A DNA stretch of 64,000 nt, taken from NCBI RefSeq assembly GCF_019430905.1, contig NZ_JAHYCA010000001.1, forward strand, positions 419,095 to 483,094, written 5' to 3'. Shown here piece after piece: positions 44,972-53,733 of this stretch. Below the pieces are notes generated by a model. It saw nothing but the letters and a program-made list of their open reading frames with translations. It was not told where the DNA came from and made no database searches. The position numbers were made by a program, and so were the translations under genes. Source of the DNA: Billgrantia antri. Lineage in GTDB: Bacteria; Pseudomonadota; Gammaproteobacteria; Pseudomonadales; Halomonadaceae. Positions within the stretch are counted from its first letter, which is position 1, and every line of letters starts with the position of its first letter.

Positions 44972-45679
44972 TCAGCGGTAAGCCCCCTCGATATCGGTAA
45001 TCCGCATCGCCTTTCGACCCAGGCCGTCATGCAGGTCGAGCATGCGCTCGATCCAGCCGTAGACCGGGTCGGCGTTGGACACCAGATCGGCTGTGGAGAC
45101 CACCCTCGCCCACATGAAGCTGCCGAACACCAGATAGTCGGCCGCCGCCGGTGCCTCGCCGTCGAGGAAGTCACTCTCCTGCAGTTGGCCACGCAAAGGT
45201 GCCAGAGCGGCATCGAGCTGGGCCAGCCCCTTGGCCGGCGAGTGGAACTCCTCGAGTGTGCGGCCGAAGCGCTTCTCGCGGCTCTCGCGGAAGTAATCGC
45301 GATCCTTGGGATCGATGGCGTTGAGCAGATCCATGATGATGGTGCGCATCATGGCCGGCGCCAGCGCCCGCTCGGCGTAGTGCTTGAAGAAGCGCGCCCG
45401 GGCTTCAGCCATGTCATCACCCAGCAGGGGCGCCTCGGGATAGGTCCGGTCCAGATAGCGCAGGATCGCGTAGCTGTCGGTGATCGTCGCTTCGCCATCG
45501 ACCAATACCGGCACCTTGTCGTAGTCGGCGAAGGCCAGTGCTTGCTTGTCGGTGAAGTGCCACGGGCGCATCTCCGCCTCGAGCCCCTTGTGGGCCAGCG
45601 CATAGCGTACCCGCCAGCAGTAGGGGGAAAAGCGCAACCCTTCGTCGATACCGCAGAGGTCGTAGAGAACCCGTGCCAT
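44972..45679 (-). CDS. Glutathione S-transferase family protein
   Basis: This 235-residue cytoplasmic protein has an N-terminal thioredoxin-like domain (FSPYCWRVRYALAHKGLEAEM, then DKVPVLVDGEATITDSYAIL with the cis-Pro and glutathione gamma-Glu site) and a helical C-terminal domain. Its pattern resembles the GST group that includes beta-etherase-like enzymes, but the substrate cannot be named. A GGAGTG ribosome-binding site precedes the start. It is monocistronic. Confidence 0.85.
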   Translation of the reverse strand: MARVLYDLCGIDEGLRFSPYCWRVRYALAHKGLEAEMRPWHFTDKQALAFADYDKVPVLVDGEATITDSYAILRYLDRTYPEAPLLGDDMAEARARFFKHYAERALAPAMMRTIIMDLLNAIDPKDRDYFRESREKRFGRTLEEFHSPAKGLAQLDAALAPLRGQLQESDFLDGEAPAAADYLVFGSFMWARVVSTADLVSNADPVYGWIERMLDLHDGLGRKAMRITDIEGAYR

Positions 45680-46040
45680 GCATCACTCCTGAGAAATCCG
45701 TTGGTCGTCCTCGGATAGTGCCAGCCTCCCCGAGCAGATGCCAACTGGTTCAGGCTCGGCCTGGCCGTGACCGCCTTCCTGTCCATTAGTCTAATAACGA
45801 GTAAAGAAGATACTCTTATCAGCAGCAAGAAAGCCACTCTAAATCATTGATTTCAAAGAAATAAACCTGGACCACCCGGCACAGTGACAAGGCCTTCATA
45901 TTGGTAAGACCAATGAACCGTGGATAGCAACTTACCAGCACTCTCCGTATCGTTGCCGCCTGGCCGGCCACGGCAGAAGCGCCACGCCGGGTGACCTTCG
46001 CCCTGCCGGACGCCAATAAGGAGACATCCGAGGAAACGTC
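45680..46040. promoter_or_regulatory. Control region of the lactate/glycolate permease gene
   Basis: This 361-bp gap contains no gene. It includes an ATTAGTCTAAT palindrome at 45785 and an ATTGGT-AAG-ACCAAT operator at 45900. The right part carries the permease leader with AAGGAGACAT and GAGGAAACG. Confidence 0.6.
45900..45914. promoter_or_regulatory. LldR/PdhR/GlcC-type operator, ATTGGT-N3-ACCAAT
   Basis: This perfect inverted repeat with a 3-base spacer matches the consensus of the PdhR/LldR/GlcC branch of GntR regulators. It lies 127 bp upstream of the permease start. A sister site lies at 48649. Confidence 0.7.
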
Positions 46041-47744
46041 ATGACGGATACCACCCTAGCACTTCTTGCTTTCACGCCACTGATCCTGGCTGGCGTGCTG
46101 CTCATCGGTTTTCGCCTGGCGGCACGAACCGCCATGCCGATCGTCTTCGTGGTCACCGCCCTGATCGGGCTGTTCGCCTGGGAGATGAGCTTCAACCGGG
46201 TACTGGCCTCCACATTCCAAGGCCTGCTCCTGACCGTGTCGATCCTGTGGATCATCTTCGGCGCCATCCTGCTGCTAAACACGCTGAAGCACTCCGGCGG
46301 CATCGCGGCCATCCGCAACGGCTTTTCCGGGATCAGCCCCGACCGTCGCGTGCAGGCACTGATCGTCGCCTGGCTGTTCGGCTGCTTCATCGAAGGCGCC
46401 TCGGGCTTCGGCACCCCGGCGGCGGTGGCAGCCCCGCTGATGGTTGCACTGGGCTTTCCCGCCCTATCCGCCGTGGTGGTGGGCATGATGATCCAGTCCA
46501 CGCCCGTCTCCTTCGGCGCGGTGGGCACCCCGATCGTGGTCGGCGTGTCCGGGGGCGTCAACATGAATGCCATCACCGAGCAGCTCGAGGCGGGCGGCTT
46601 CACCTGGCTCGAGTACTTCCGTCTGATCGCCGCGGAAGTCGCCATCGTGCATGCCATCGTCGGCATCCTGATGCCGTTGATCATGGTGGTGATCATGGTG
46701 CGCTTCTTCGGCGCCAATCGCTCCTGGAAGGAGGGGCTCTCGATCACCCCGTTCGCCCTCTTCACCGGCGTGGCCTTCGTGGTGCCTTATGCCCTGGCGG
46801 GTGTACTGCTGGGGCCGGAATTCCCCTCGATGATCGGCGCCATGGTGGGGCTTGCCATCGTCGTGCCCGCGGCACGCCGCGGCTTCCTGCTGCCCAAGGA
46901 CAGTTGGGACTTCCCCGAGCGCGACGCCTGGCCGGCCGGCTGGATCGGCAAGATCGAGATCAAGATCGACGACATCGCCGGCAAGACGCCGCTCTCCACC
47001 TGGATGGGCTGGCTGCCCTACGTGCTGCTGGCGCTGTTCCTGGTGGCATCTCGCGTCATCGACCCGCTGCGTGAGGCGCTCACCGCCTTTGCCTTCGGCT
47101 GGAGCAACATCCTCGGCGAAACCGGCGTGTCCGGCAGCATCGCCCCGCTCTATCTCCCCGGCGGTATCCTGCTGATGGTGGTGCTGGTCACGGCGGTGCT
47201 GCATCGCATGCGCATCGGCGAGCTCAAGGCCGCCTTCGGCGAATCCTCACGCACCCTGCTCGGGGCCGGCTTCGTGCTGATCTTCACCATTCCCATGGTG
47301 CGCATCCTGATCAACTCCGGCGTCAACGCCGCCGACCTGGTCTCCATGCCGGTCGCCATGGCCCAGTTCGTGGCCGACAGCGTGGGCAGCGTCTACCCCT
47401 TCTTCGCCCCCGCCGTGGGTGCGCTGGGCGCCTTCATCGCCGGCTCCAATACGGTATCGAACCTGATGCTGGCCGAGTTCCAGTTCAACGTGGCCCAGCA
47501 ACTCGGTCTTTCCACCGCCTTCATGGTGGCGCTGCAGGCCGTCGGAGCCGCCGCCGGCAACATGATCGCCATCCACAACGTGGTGGCGGCATCGGCCACC
47601 GTGGGCCTGCTCGGCCGCGAAGGCGAGACGATCCGCAAGACTATCCTGCCGACGCTCTACTACCTGGTATTCGCCGGCGCGATCGGCTTGATCGCCTTCT
47701 ATGCACTCGGGGTGTCGGATCCGCTGATTCAGGTCGGGGGGTAA
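46041..47744 (+). CDS. L-lactate/glycolate permease (LldP/GlcA family)
   Basis: This 567-residue inner-membrane proton symporter has about 13-14 helices. [43 protein letters not shown] and [18 protein letters not shown] are signatures of the lactate permease family. E. coli LldP and GlcA both belong to it and carry lactate and glycolate. Its position next to glcC-glcDEFG and the shared operator type favour glycolate or broad 2-hydroxyacid uptake. It is convergent with glcC, and a GAGGAAACG ribosome-binding site is present. Confidence 0.92.
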   Translation: MTDTTLALLAFTPLILAGVLLIGFRLAARTAMPIVFVVTALIGLFAWEMSFNRVLASTFQGLLLTVSILWIIFGAILLLNTLKHSGGIAAIRNGFSGISPDRRVQALIVAWLFGCFIEGASGFGTPAAVAAPLMVALGFPALSAVVVGMMIQSTPVSFGAVGTPIVVGVSGGVNMNAITEQLEAGGFTWLEYFRLIAAEVAIVHAIVGILMPLIMVVIMVRFFGANRSWKEGLSITPFALFTGVAFVVPYALAGVLLGPEFPSMIGAMVGLAIVVPAARRGFLLPKDSWDFPERDAWPAGWIGKIEIKIDDIAGKTPLSTWMGWLPYVLLALFLVASRVIDPLREALTAFAFGWSNILGETGVSGSIAPLYLPGGILLMVVLVTAVLHRMRIGELKAAFGESSRTLLGAGFVLIFTIPMVRILINSGVNAADLVSMPVAMAQFVADSVGSVYPFFAPAVGALGAFIAGSNTVSNLMLAEFQFNVAQQLGLSTAFMVALQAVGAAAGNMIAIHNVVAASATVGLLGREGETIRKTILPTLYYLVFAGAIGLIAFYALGVSDPLIQVGG

Positions 47745-47750
47745 TCCCCC

Positions 47751-47779
47751 GACGCCGCTGCCATCAGGGCAGCGGCGTC
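47751..47779. terminator. Perfect 12-bp hairpin between permease and glcC
   Basis: GACGCCGCTGCC and GGCAGCGGCGTC pair around ATCAG. It lies 6 bp after the permease stop, and its right arm overlaps the glcC stop codon. It is probably a two-way terminator for the convergent genes. Confidence 0.65.
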
Positions 47780-48555
47780 ACTCCCACTCCTGCAACCGCA
47801 TGGCCGAGCGCTCCAGGCGCTGATCCTCGGCCTCGATCTCTCTCAGCTCCGCTTCGATCGCCGACAGGTGATCGAGCGCGGCGCGCCGAGCTGCCTGGGG
47901 CTTGCCTCCCATCACGGCCCGGTAGAGCCGGGCGTGTTGGCGGTTGATCATCTGCCGCGGCGCCTCGCGGTGATAGAGGTTCTTCACCGAGGCGAATACC
48001 GAACTCAACAGCAGGTCGGTGAGCGACTGCAGCGTGTGCACCAGCACCGGGTTGTGCGATGCCTGGCAGATCGCCAGATGGAAGGCGTGGTCCAGGTGCG
48101 CCAGCCGCTCCACGTCGATCTCCTGTCCCGCCTCGACGTACTCGACCATCGCCTCGTAGCGACGCTGGATCAGCACCCGATCCGCCGGCGTGGCGCGCTC
48201 CGCTGCGAGACTGGCCGACTCGCCCTCCAGCAGCGAGCGCACTTCCAGCAAATCGAACAGCGTACGAGGGTGGTCGCGAAACAGGTGCATCAAGGGGCTG
48301 TCGTCCCCCCCCCGGCACCAGCGCCGCCACCACCGATCCGCGTCCTTGACGGGTGACGATGATGCCCTTGCTGCGCAGCACCCGCAGGCCCTCTCGTAGC
48401 GAGGTCCGCGAAACGCCGAGGCGATCGCACAGGCGTCGCTCGGAAGGCAGTAACTGCCCAGGGCGAAAGACGCCATCGAGTATCAACTCCTCCAGACGCG
48501 CCGCCACGGCATCGGGCGTACGCATCGGCGACAGCGGCTCACTATCCTCAAGCAT
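47778..48555 (-). pseudogene. glcC: GlcC-type GntR regulator, frameshifted in a G9 run
   Basis: GlcC is the regulator of the glycolate operon. The N-terminal winged helix reads in one frame (LEELILDGVFRPGQLLPSER, RLCDRLGVSRTSLREGLRVL) from ATG 48555, which has a GGAGGAGCC ribosome-binding site. The FCD domain continues in another frame (SPLMHLFRDHPRTLFDLLEV, then DHAFHLAICQASHNPVLVHT), closely matching E. coli GlcC. The switch falls in nine consecutive C on the plus strand (48305-48313); removing one restores a continuous protein of about 258 residues. Either the gene is inactivated, it is phase-variable through the homopolymer, or the run was miscounted. It is divergent from glcD. Confidence 0.85.
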
Positions 48556-48618
48556 GGGCTCCTCCGGCACGCAAGGCAGCGACTTGTATCCGTCGAGCGG
48601 TTGGGCCATGGTGTGACA

Positions 48619-48633
48619 TGAAAATATTTTCCA
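48619..48633. promoter_or_regulatory. IclR/AllR-like motif in the glcC-glcD gap
   Basis: TGAAAATATTTTCCA resembles the TGGAAAATATTT motifs upstream of gcl. It lies between glcC and glcD, 30 bp from the TGGT-N3-ACCA site. Confidence 0.4.
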
Positions 48634-48648
48634 AGATAGCTGGAAATA

Positions 48649-48663
48649 ACTGGTAATACCAGT
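48649..48663. promoter_or_regulatory. GlcC-type operator, ACTGGT-AAT-ACCAGT
   Basis: This perfect inverted repeat with a 3-base spacer lies in the 199-bp divergent gap. It is 92 bp upstream of glcD and 94 bp upstream of glcC, so it could serve both. Confidence 0.7.
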
Positions 48664-48754
48664 GGACCGGATGCTGGACAGGACGACCGGCTGGGCGCAA
48701 ATTGGGCCCTGCACCAGGACAACCCTGCCGCCAAGACTCGCAACGAGGCGCTAG

Positions 48755-50251
48755 ATGAACATCCTCTACGATGAACGACTCGACGGCCCGGCCCCCGAGC
48801 AGGACAGGGCAGCTATCCGCGACAGTCTCGCCCAGGCCATTCCGGACATGACCCTGTTGCACCGCGAGGAGGACATGCGCCCCTTCGAGTGCGATGGCCT
48901 TTCCGTCTACCGCACCCTGCCCTTGCTGGTGGCGCTACCCGACTCCCTCGACCAGGTCCAGCGCCTGCTGGTGGAGTGCCACCGCCTGGGCGTACCGGTA
49001 GTCACCCGTGGTGCCGGAACGGGGCTTTCCGCCGGCGCCCTGCCGCTCACGCATGGCGTGCTGCTGGTGATGTCGCGCTTCTCGCGCATTCTCGAGATCG
49101 ACCCCGAGGCGCGTATCGCCCGGGTCGAACCCGGCGTGCGCAACCTGGCCATCTCCGAGGCGGCTTCGCCCTACGGGCTCTACTACGCGCCGGACCCCTC
49201 GTCGCAGATCGCCTGTTCGATCGGCGGCAACGTTGCCGAGAACGCCGGCGGCGTGCACTGCCTGAAGTACGGCCTCACCGTGCACAACGTGATCAAGGTC
49301 GAGATTCTCACCATCGAAGGCGAGCGCATGACGCTGGGCAGCGATGCGCTGGATGCGCCCGGCTTCGACCTGCTGGCGCTGTACAACGGCTCCGAGGGCA
49401 TGCTCGGCGTGGTCACCGAAATCACCGTCAAGCTGCTGCCCAAGCCGGAGGTGGCCAAGGTGCTGATGGCCAGCTTCGATGACGTGGAGAAGGCCGGCAA
49501 CGCGGTCGGCGCCATCATCGAGGCCGGCATCATCCCCGGTGGCCTGGAGATGATGGACAAGCTCGCCATCATCGCTGCCGAGGATTTCATCGGCGCCGGC
49601 TACCCGGTGGATGCCGAGGCGATCCTGCTGTGCGAGCTCGACGGTGTCGAGGCCGATGTCGACGATGACTGCGAGACCGTGCGCCGCGTGCTCGAGAACG
49701 CCGGCGCCACCGGTATCCAGCAGGCCCGCGACGACGCCGAGCGCGCCAGGTTCTGGGCCGGGCGCAAGAACGCCTTCCCCGCCGTGGGGCGCATGTCGCC
49801 CGACTACTACTGCATGGACGGCACCATCCCGCGGCGCGAGCTGGCCCGCGTGCTCAAGGGCATCAGCGACCTCTCCGAGCGCTACGGGCTCAAGGTGGCC
49901 AACGTCTTCCATGCCGGCGACGGCAACATGCACCCGCTGATCCTGTTCGACGCCAACCGCGAGGGCGAACTGGCCGTGGCCGAAGCGCTGGGTGGCGAGA
50001 TCCTCGAGCTGTGCGTCAGAGTCGGGGGCACCATCACCGGCGAGCACGGGGTCGGTCGCGAAAAGATCAACCAGATGTGCGCCCAGTTCCGCCCCGACGA
50101 ACTGGCCACCTTCCGCGCTACCAAGGCCGCCTTCGATCCACGCGACCTGCTCAACCCGGGCAAGAACATCCCCACCCCGGCGCGCTGCTCGGAGTTCCGC
50201 ACCATCAAGAGTGCGAGTGCTGATACCGCGCCCGGCAAGTTGCAAGGCTGA
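48755..50251 (+). CDS. glcD: Glycolate oxidase subunit GlcD
   Basis: This 498-residue FAD subunit oxidises glycolate (and often D-lactate) to glyoxylate. The VAO-type FAD domain shows VTRGAGTGLSAGALPLTHGV near residue 85 and CSIGGNVAENAGGVHCLKYG near 150. The C-terminal half contains VFHAGDGNMHPL, and GEHGVGREK is near the end. A GAGGCG ribosome-binding site precedes ATG 48755. It forms the glcDEF complex at the inner membrane and supplies glyoxylate to Gcl. glcE starts 12 bp after its stop. Confidence 0.96.
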   Translation: MNILYDERLDGPAPEQDRAAIRDSLAQAIPDMTLLHREEDMRPFECDGLSVYRTLPLLVALPDSLDQVQRLLVECHRLGVPVVTRGAGTGLSAGALPLTHGVLLVMSRFSRILEIDPEARIARVEPGVRNLAISEAASPYGLYYAPDPSSQIACSIGGNVAENAGGVHCLKYGLTVHNVIKVEILTIEGERMTLGSDALDAPGFDLLALYNGSEGMLGVVTEITVKLLPKPEVAKVLMASFDDVEKAGNAVGAIIEAGIIPGGLEMMDKLAIIAAEDFIGAGYPVDAEAILLCELDGVEADVDDDCETVRRVLENAGATGIQQARDDAERARFWAGRKNAFPAVGRMSPDYYCMDGTIPRRELARVLKGISDLSERYGLKVANVFHAGDGNMHPLILFDANREGELAVAEALGGEILELCVRVGGTITGEHGVGREKINQMCAQFRPDELATFRATKAAFDPRDLLNPGKNIPTPARCSEFRTIKSASADTAPGKLQG

Positions 50252-50263
50252 ACGGGAATGACC

Positions 50264-51355
50264 ATGGCTAACACAACGCATCTCACTGACCATGATGCCA
50301 GCGCCGCCCTGGCCGAGCGCATCCGCCAGGCCGGCAGCGAGGGCACGTCGCTGCGCATCGTGGGTGGCGACACGCGCTTCTTCTATGGCCGCGAGGTGGC
50401 AGGCGAAGTGCTCTCCACCCGCGAACACCGCGGCATACGCTTCTACGACCCGGTGGAGTTGGTAGTGTCGGTGCGCGCCGGCACCCCGCTCAGCGAACTC
50501 GAAGCCACCCTGGCCAAGCATGGCCAGATGCTGCCCTTCGAGCCGCCGCGCTACGGCGAGGTCAGCACGGTCGGAGGCATGGTCGCCACGGGGCTCTCCG
50601 GTCCGCGTCGCCCCTGGGCCGGCAGCGTGCGCGACTTCGTGCTGGGCGCCCGGGTCATCAACCACGAAGGCATCGAACAGCGCTTCGGCGGCGAGGTGAT
50701 GAAGAACGTCGCCGGCTACGATCTGTCGCGCCTGATGGTCGGCGCCCAGGGCACCCTGGGGCTGATCACCGAGGTCTCGTTCAAGGTGCTGCCGATGCCC
50801 GGCGCCACCCGCAGCCTGCACTTGGAGCTGCCGCTCGACGAGGCCCGCCAGCGCCTGGCCGAGTGGGGCCGCGAGCCGTTGCCGATCAGTGCCGCGGCCT
50901 GGCTCGATGGCGCCCTTCACCTGCGCCTGGAAGGCGGCCCCAGCTCGGTGGCCGCCACCCGCGCACGCATCGGTGGCGACGACCTCGAAAACGACTTCTG
51001 GGCCGCCCTGCGCGACCAGCGCCTGGCGTTCTTCCGTGCCGGCCAGGCGCCGCTGTGGCGCCTCTCGCTGCCCCACCGCACGCCAGCGCTGGACCTGCCC
51101 GGCATCGACGAGAGCCACATGATTCACGATTGGGCCGGTGCCCAGCGCTGGCTACGCGCCGAGCTGGATGCCGAGGCCGTGCGCCGGGCCTGCCAGACAG
51201 CCGGCGGCCATGCCACCTGCTACGGCCCACGTCCGACCGCGATAGAGCCCTTCGCGCCGCTTCCCGAGGTACTGATGAAATATCACCGCAACCTCAAGGC
51301 CCAGCTCGACCCCAAGGGAATCTTCAACCCCGGCCGGCTCTACGCGGCGCTCTGA
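50264..51355 (+). CDS. glcE: Glycolate oxidase FAD-binding subunit GlcE
   Basis: This 363-residue protein has a truncated FAD-binding domain: GEVSTVGGMVATGLSGPRRP near residue 105 and GGEVMKNVAGYDLSRLMVGA near 145. It is the second FAD-type subunit of the glycolate oxidase complex. ATG 50264 is preferred over 50258 because CGGGA sits at usable spacing. The C-terminus FNPGRLYAAL is characteristic of GlcE. It is followed 18 bp later by glcF. Confidence 0.95.
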   Translation: MANTTHLTDHDASAALAERIRQAGSEGTSLRIVGGDTRFFYGREVAGEVLSTREHRGIRFYDPVELVVSVRAGTPLSELEATLAKHGQMLPFEPPRYGEVSTVGGMVATGLSGPRRPWAGSVRDFVLGARVINHEGIEQRFGGEVMKNVAGYDLSRLMVGAQGTLGLITEVSFKVLPMPGATRSLHLELPLDEARQRLAEWGREPLPISAAAWLDGALHLRLEGGPSSVAATRARIGGDDLENDFWAALRDQRLAFFRAGQAPLWRLSLPHRTPALDLPGIDESHMIHDWAGAQRWLRAELDAEAVRRACQTAGGHATCYGPRPTAIEPFAPLPEVLMKYHRNLKAQLDPKGIFNPGRLYAAL

Positions 51356-51373
51356 GAAGCACAGGATCTCGAC

Positions 51374-52621
51374 ATGCAGACGCACTTCACCGAGGAAGCC
51401 CTCAAGCAGCCGCACATCCAGGAGGCCGACCGCGTCCTGCGCAGCTGCGTGCACTGCGGCTTCTGCAACGCCACCTGCCCTACCTACCAGTTGCTGGGCG
51501 ACGAGCGCGACGGGCCACGCGGGCGCATCTACCTGATGAAGCAGATGCTGGAGAACCCGGACGACAGCGAGAACGTCACCGAGCAGACCCGCCTGCACCT
51601 GGACCGCTGCCTGACCTGTCGCAACTGCGAAACGACCTGCCCCTCGGGCGTGGAGTACCACAAGCTGCTCGACATCGGCCGCGCCGAGATCGAGCGCCGC
51701 GTGCCGCGCAGCACCGCCGACCGCGCCCAGCGCTACGTCCTGCGCAAGACCCTGGTCGAGCCCAAACGCTTCCAGGCGCTGCTCAAGCTGGGCCAGACCT
51801 TCCGCCCGCTGGTGCCCGGCAAGCTCAAGGACAAGCTGCCACCCAAGCCGGTGGATGCCGGCACGCGCCCCGACCACCAGCGTCATGCGCGGCAGATGCT
51901 GGTTCTCGAAGGCTGCGTGCAGCCGGGCCTCTCGCCCAACACCAACGCCGCCACTGCGCGGGTGCTCGACCGCCTGGGCATCGGCCTCACGCCGGTGGCC
52001 GAGGCCGGCTGCTGCGGCGCCATCGACTTTCACCTCAATGCCCAGGACGACGGCCGCGCCCGTGCACGGGCCAACATCGACGCCTGGTGGCCGCATATCG
52101 AGGCCGGCTGTGAGGCCATCGTCCAGACCGCCAGCGGCTGCGGCGCCTTCGTCAAGGAGTACGTCGACATCCTCAATGACGACCCCGCCTACGCCGACAA
52201 GGCCAGGCGGGTGAGCGAACTGGCCAAGGACCTGGTCGAGGTGCTGCGCGAAGAAGACCTGCAAGGCTTGAAAGTCGACGCGGGCCGCAGGCTGGCCTTC
52301 CACTGCCCCTGCACCCTGCAGCACGCCCAGCGGCTCGGCGGCGCGGTGGAGGGCGTGCTGGTCAAGCTCGGCTTCACCCTGACCCCGGTAGCCGACGCCC
52401 ACCTCTGCTGCGGCTCGGCAGGCACCTACTCGATCACCCAGCTGGAGCTGGCCACCCAACTGCGCGACAACAAGCTCAACGCCCTTGAGGCCGGCAACCC
52501 GGAAACCATCGTCACCGCCAACATCGGCTGCCAGACCCACCTCAACGGCGCGGGGCGCACACCGGTCAGGCATTGGATAGAAGTTGTCGATGACGCATTG
52601 GCACCGCCCGTAAGCAGCTAG
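51374..52621 (+). CDS. glcF: Glycolate oxidase iron-sulfur subunit GlcF
   Basis: This 415-residue electron-transfer subunit has two 4Fe-4S motifs (CVHCGFCNATCP near residue 24 and CLTCRNCETTCP near 77) and the two CCG domains of the family (EAGCCGAIDFHLNA and LCCGSAGTYS). It passes electrons from GlcD/E to the quinone pool. It begins ETHF-like as MQTHFTEEALKQP. It is third in the glcDEFG operon. Confidence 0.97.
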   Translation: MQTHFTEEALKQPHIQEADRVLRSCVHCGFCNATCPTYQLLGDERDGPRGRIYLMKQMLENPDDSENVTEQTRLHLDRCLTCRNCETTCPSGVEYHKLLDIGRAEIERRVPRSTADRAQRYVLRKTLVEPKRFQALLKLGQTFRPLVPGKLKDKLPPKPVDAGTRPDHQRHARQMLVLEGCVQPGLSPNTNAATARVLDRLGIGLTPVAEAGCCGAIDFHLNAQDDGRARARANIDAWWPHIEAGCEAIVQTASGCGAFVKEYVDILNDDPAYADKARRVSELAKDLVEVLREEDLQGLKVDAGRRLAFHCPCTLQHAQRLGGAVEGVLVKLGFTLTPVADAHLCCGSAGTYSITQLELATQLRDNKLNALEAGNPETIVTANIGCQTHLNGAGRTPVRHWIEVVDDALAPPVSS

Positions 52622-52672
52622 CTTCGTCGGGTAGCGAGTAAGAGAGCATTCAGCACCGCATCCGATGAGCGA

Positions 52673-52764
52673 CGGGGACAAGCCAAAGCGAGGGTCTTTT
52701 GCCATGGATGGCAAAAGTAGCGCCCAAGTACGGGTTCACAGCGCCCTCGCGTGGCTTTGTCGCC
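52673..52764 (+). repeat. Structured intergenic repeat, copy 4 (glcF-glcG)
   Basis: This copy has the same orientation as copy 1 and the identical core hairpin CTTTTGCCATGGATGGCAAA. The outer arms GACAAGCCAAAGCGAGGG and CCCTCGCGTGGCTTTGTC pair with each other and differ from the arms in the other copies. It splits glcF from glcG by 186 bp. Confidence 0.85.
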
Positions 52765-52807
52765 GGGAAGCTCATCACCGACAACATTGCGACTCAAGGA
52801 GAGTCCC

Positions 52808-53209
52808 ATGAAGACCAAACCCGTACTCACCCTGACCGACGTCAACGCCATCCTCGACGCGGCCCAGCAAGAAGCCGAAGCCAACGACTGGAAAGTGACC
52901 ATCGCCGTGGCCGACGACGGCGGCCACCTGCTCGGCCTGCGCCGCCTCGACGGCGCCCCGGCCATGACCCCCGACATCGCCACCCAGAAAGCCCGCAGCT
53001 CGGCGCTCGGTGCCCGCGAAACCCAGGCCTTCGAGGACATGATCAACGGCGGCCGCAACGCCTTCCTCTCCGCGCCGATGCAGGGCCTGCTCGCCGGCGG
53101 CGTGCCGGTAATGGTCGAGGGCCAGATGGCCGGCACCGTGGGCGTTTCCGGCGTCAAGCCCGATCAGGACGTACAGGTCGCCAAGGCCGGCATCGCCGCC
53201 GTCGGTTGA
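52808..53209 (+). CDS. glcG: GlcG/HbpS-family protein
   Basis: This 133-residue protein belongs to the GlcG/HbpS family (DUF336), members of which bind haem or act with redox enzymes. LTLTDVNAILDAAQQEAEAN at the start and VTIAVADDGGHLLGLRRLDGA are diagnostic, as are KARSSALGARETQ and GTVGVSGVKPDQD. The start at 52808 has AGGAGAGTC upstream. It is the last gene of glcDEFG, as in E. coli where glcG follows glcF, and its exact role remains unknown. A terminator follows. Confidence 0.92.
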   Translation: MKTKPVLTLTDVNAILDAAQQEAEANDWKVTIAVADDGGHLLGLRRLDGAPAMTPDIATQKARSSALGARETQAFEDMINGGRNAFLSAPMQGLLAGGVPVMVEGQMAGTVGVSGVKPDQDVQVAKAGIAAVG

Positions 53210-53232
53210 TCTCCTCTCGCCATCAATGCCAT

Positions 53233-53262
53233 GCGCCCTGCCCGCTCACGTCGGCAGGGCGC
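53233..53262 (+). terminator. Terminator after glcG
   Basis: GCGCCCTGCC and GGCAGGGCGC form a perfect 10-bp stem with a 10-base loop, followed by TGTCGTTTCG, 23 bp past the glcG stop. Confidence 0.65.
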
Positions 53263-53427
53263 TGTCGTTTCGGTATGAATCGCTACGGCGATCTATACTG
53301 ACAGCGCCCGACCGCAGCTCCACCACCTGGCCAGCAGCCGGAGCACGACTGGGCAACTGACGCGAGGCATTCATCGGGGGCCCGGCCTGGGTAGCATCGT
53401 AGGCCGCGCCCAACGGGAGGAACCACA

Positions 53428-53679
53428 ATGATCAAGAAACTCTTTGCCGCCCTGGTGCTGATGGCTTTCATGGCACCCGCCTGGGCGCATATGTGTCCAT
53501 CGCTGTTGTCCGATATTGACCAGGCACTGGAGGATGATGCCAAGGTTTCCCAGCTCAGCGAGGACGAGCTGGCCCAGGTACGCGACCTGCGCGAGCAGGG
53601 CGAGAAATATCACAACGATGGCGACCACGACCAATCGGTAGAGGTTCTGAACCAGGCCAAAGAGATCCTTGGCGTCTGA
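53428..53679 (+). CDS. Small secreted protein of unknown function
   Basis: This 83-residue protein has a clear signal peptide (residues 1-20, ending AWA). The mature part of about 63 residues is acidic and helical (SLLSDIDQALEDDAKVSQL, then a QVRDLREQGEKYHNDGDHDQ stretch) with one Cys and no recognised domain. The DHDQSVEVLNQAKEIL portion looks like a TPR-type helix pair. A GGGAGGAAC ribosome-binding site supports it as a real gene. It is monocistronic. Confidence 0.75.
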   Translation: MIKKLFAALVLMAFMAPAWAHMCPSLLSDIDQALEDDAKVSQLSEDELAQVRDLREQGEKYHNDGDHDQSVEVLNQAKEILGV

Positions 53680-53733
53680 GCTATGCCGGGCGTGAATTAA
53701 CCGCGCCCGGCATTCCTCTCCCAGCAGTTCTCT

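Noticed and set aside
48935-51127. 730-residue frame antisense to glcD and glcE
   Set aside because: It is a mirror frame of two well-supported genes and contains no domain.
51152-52714. 520-residue frame antisense to glcF
   Set aside because: It is a shadow of glcF. Its apparent start lies in the repeat element at 52673.
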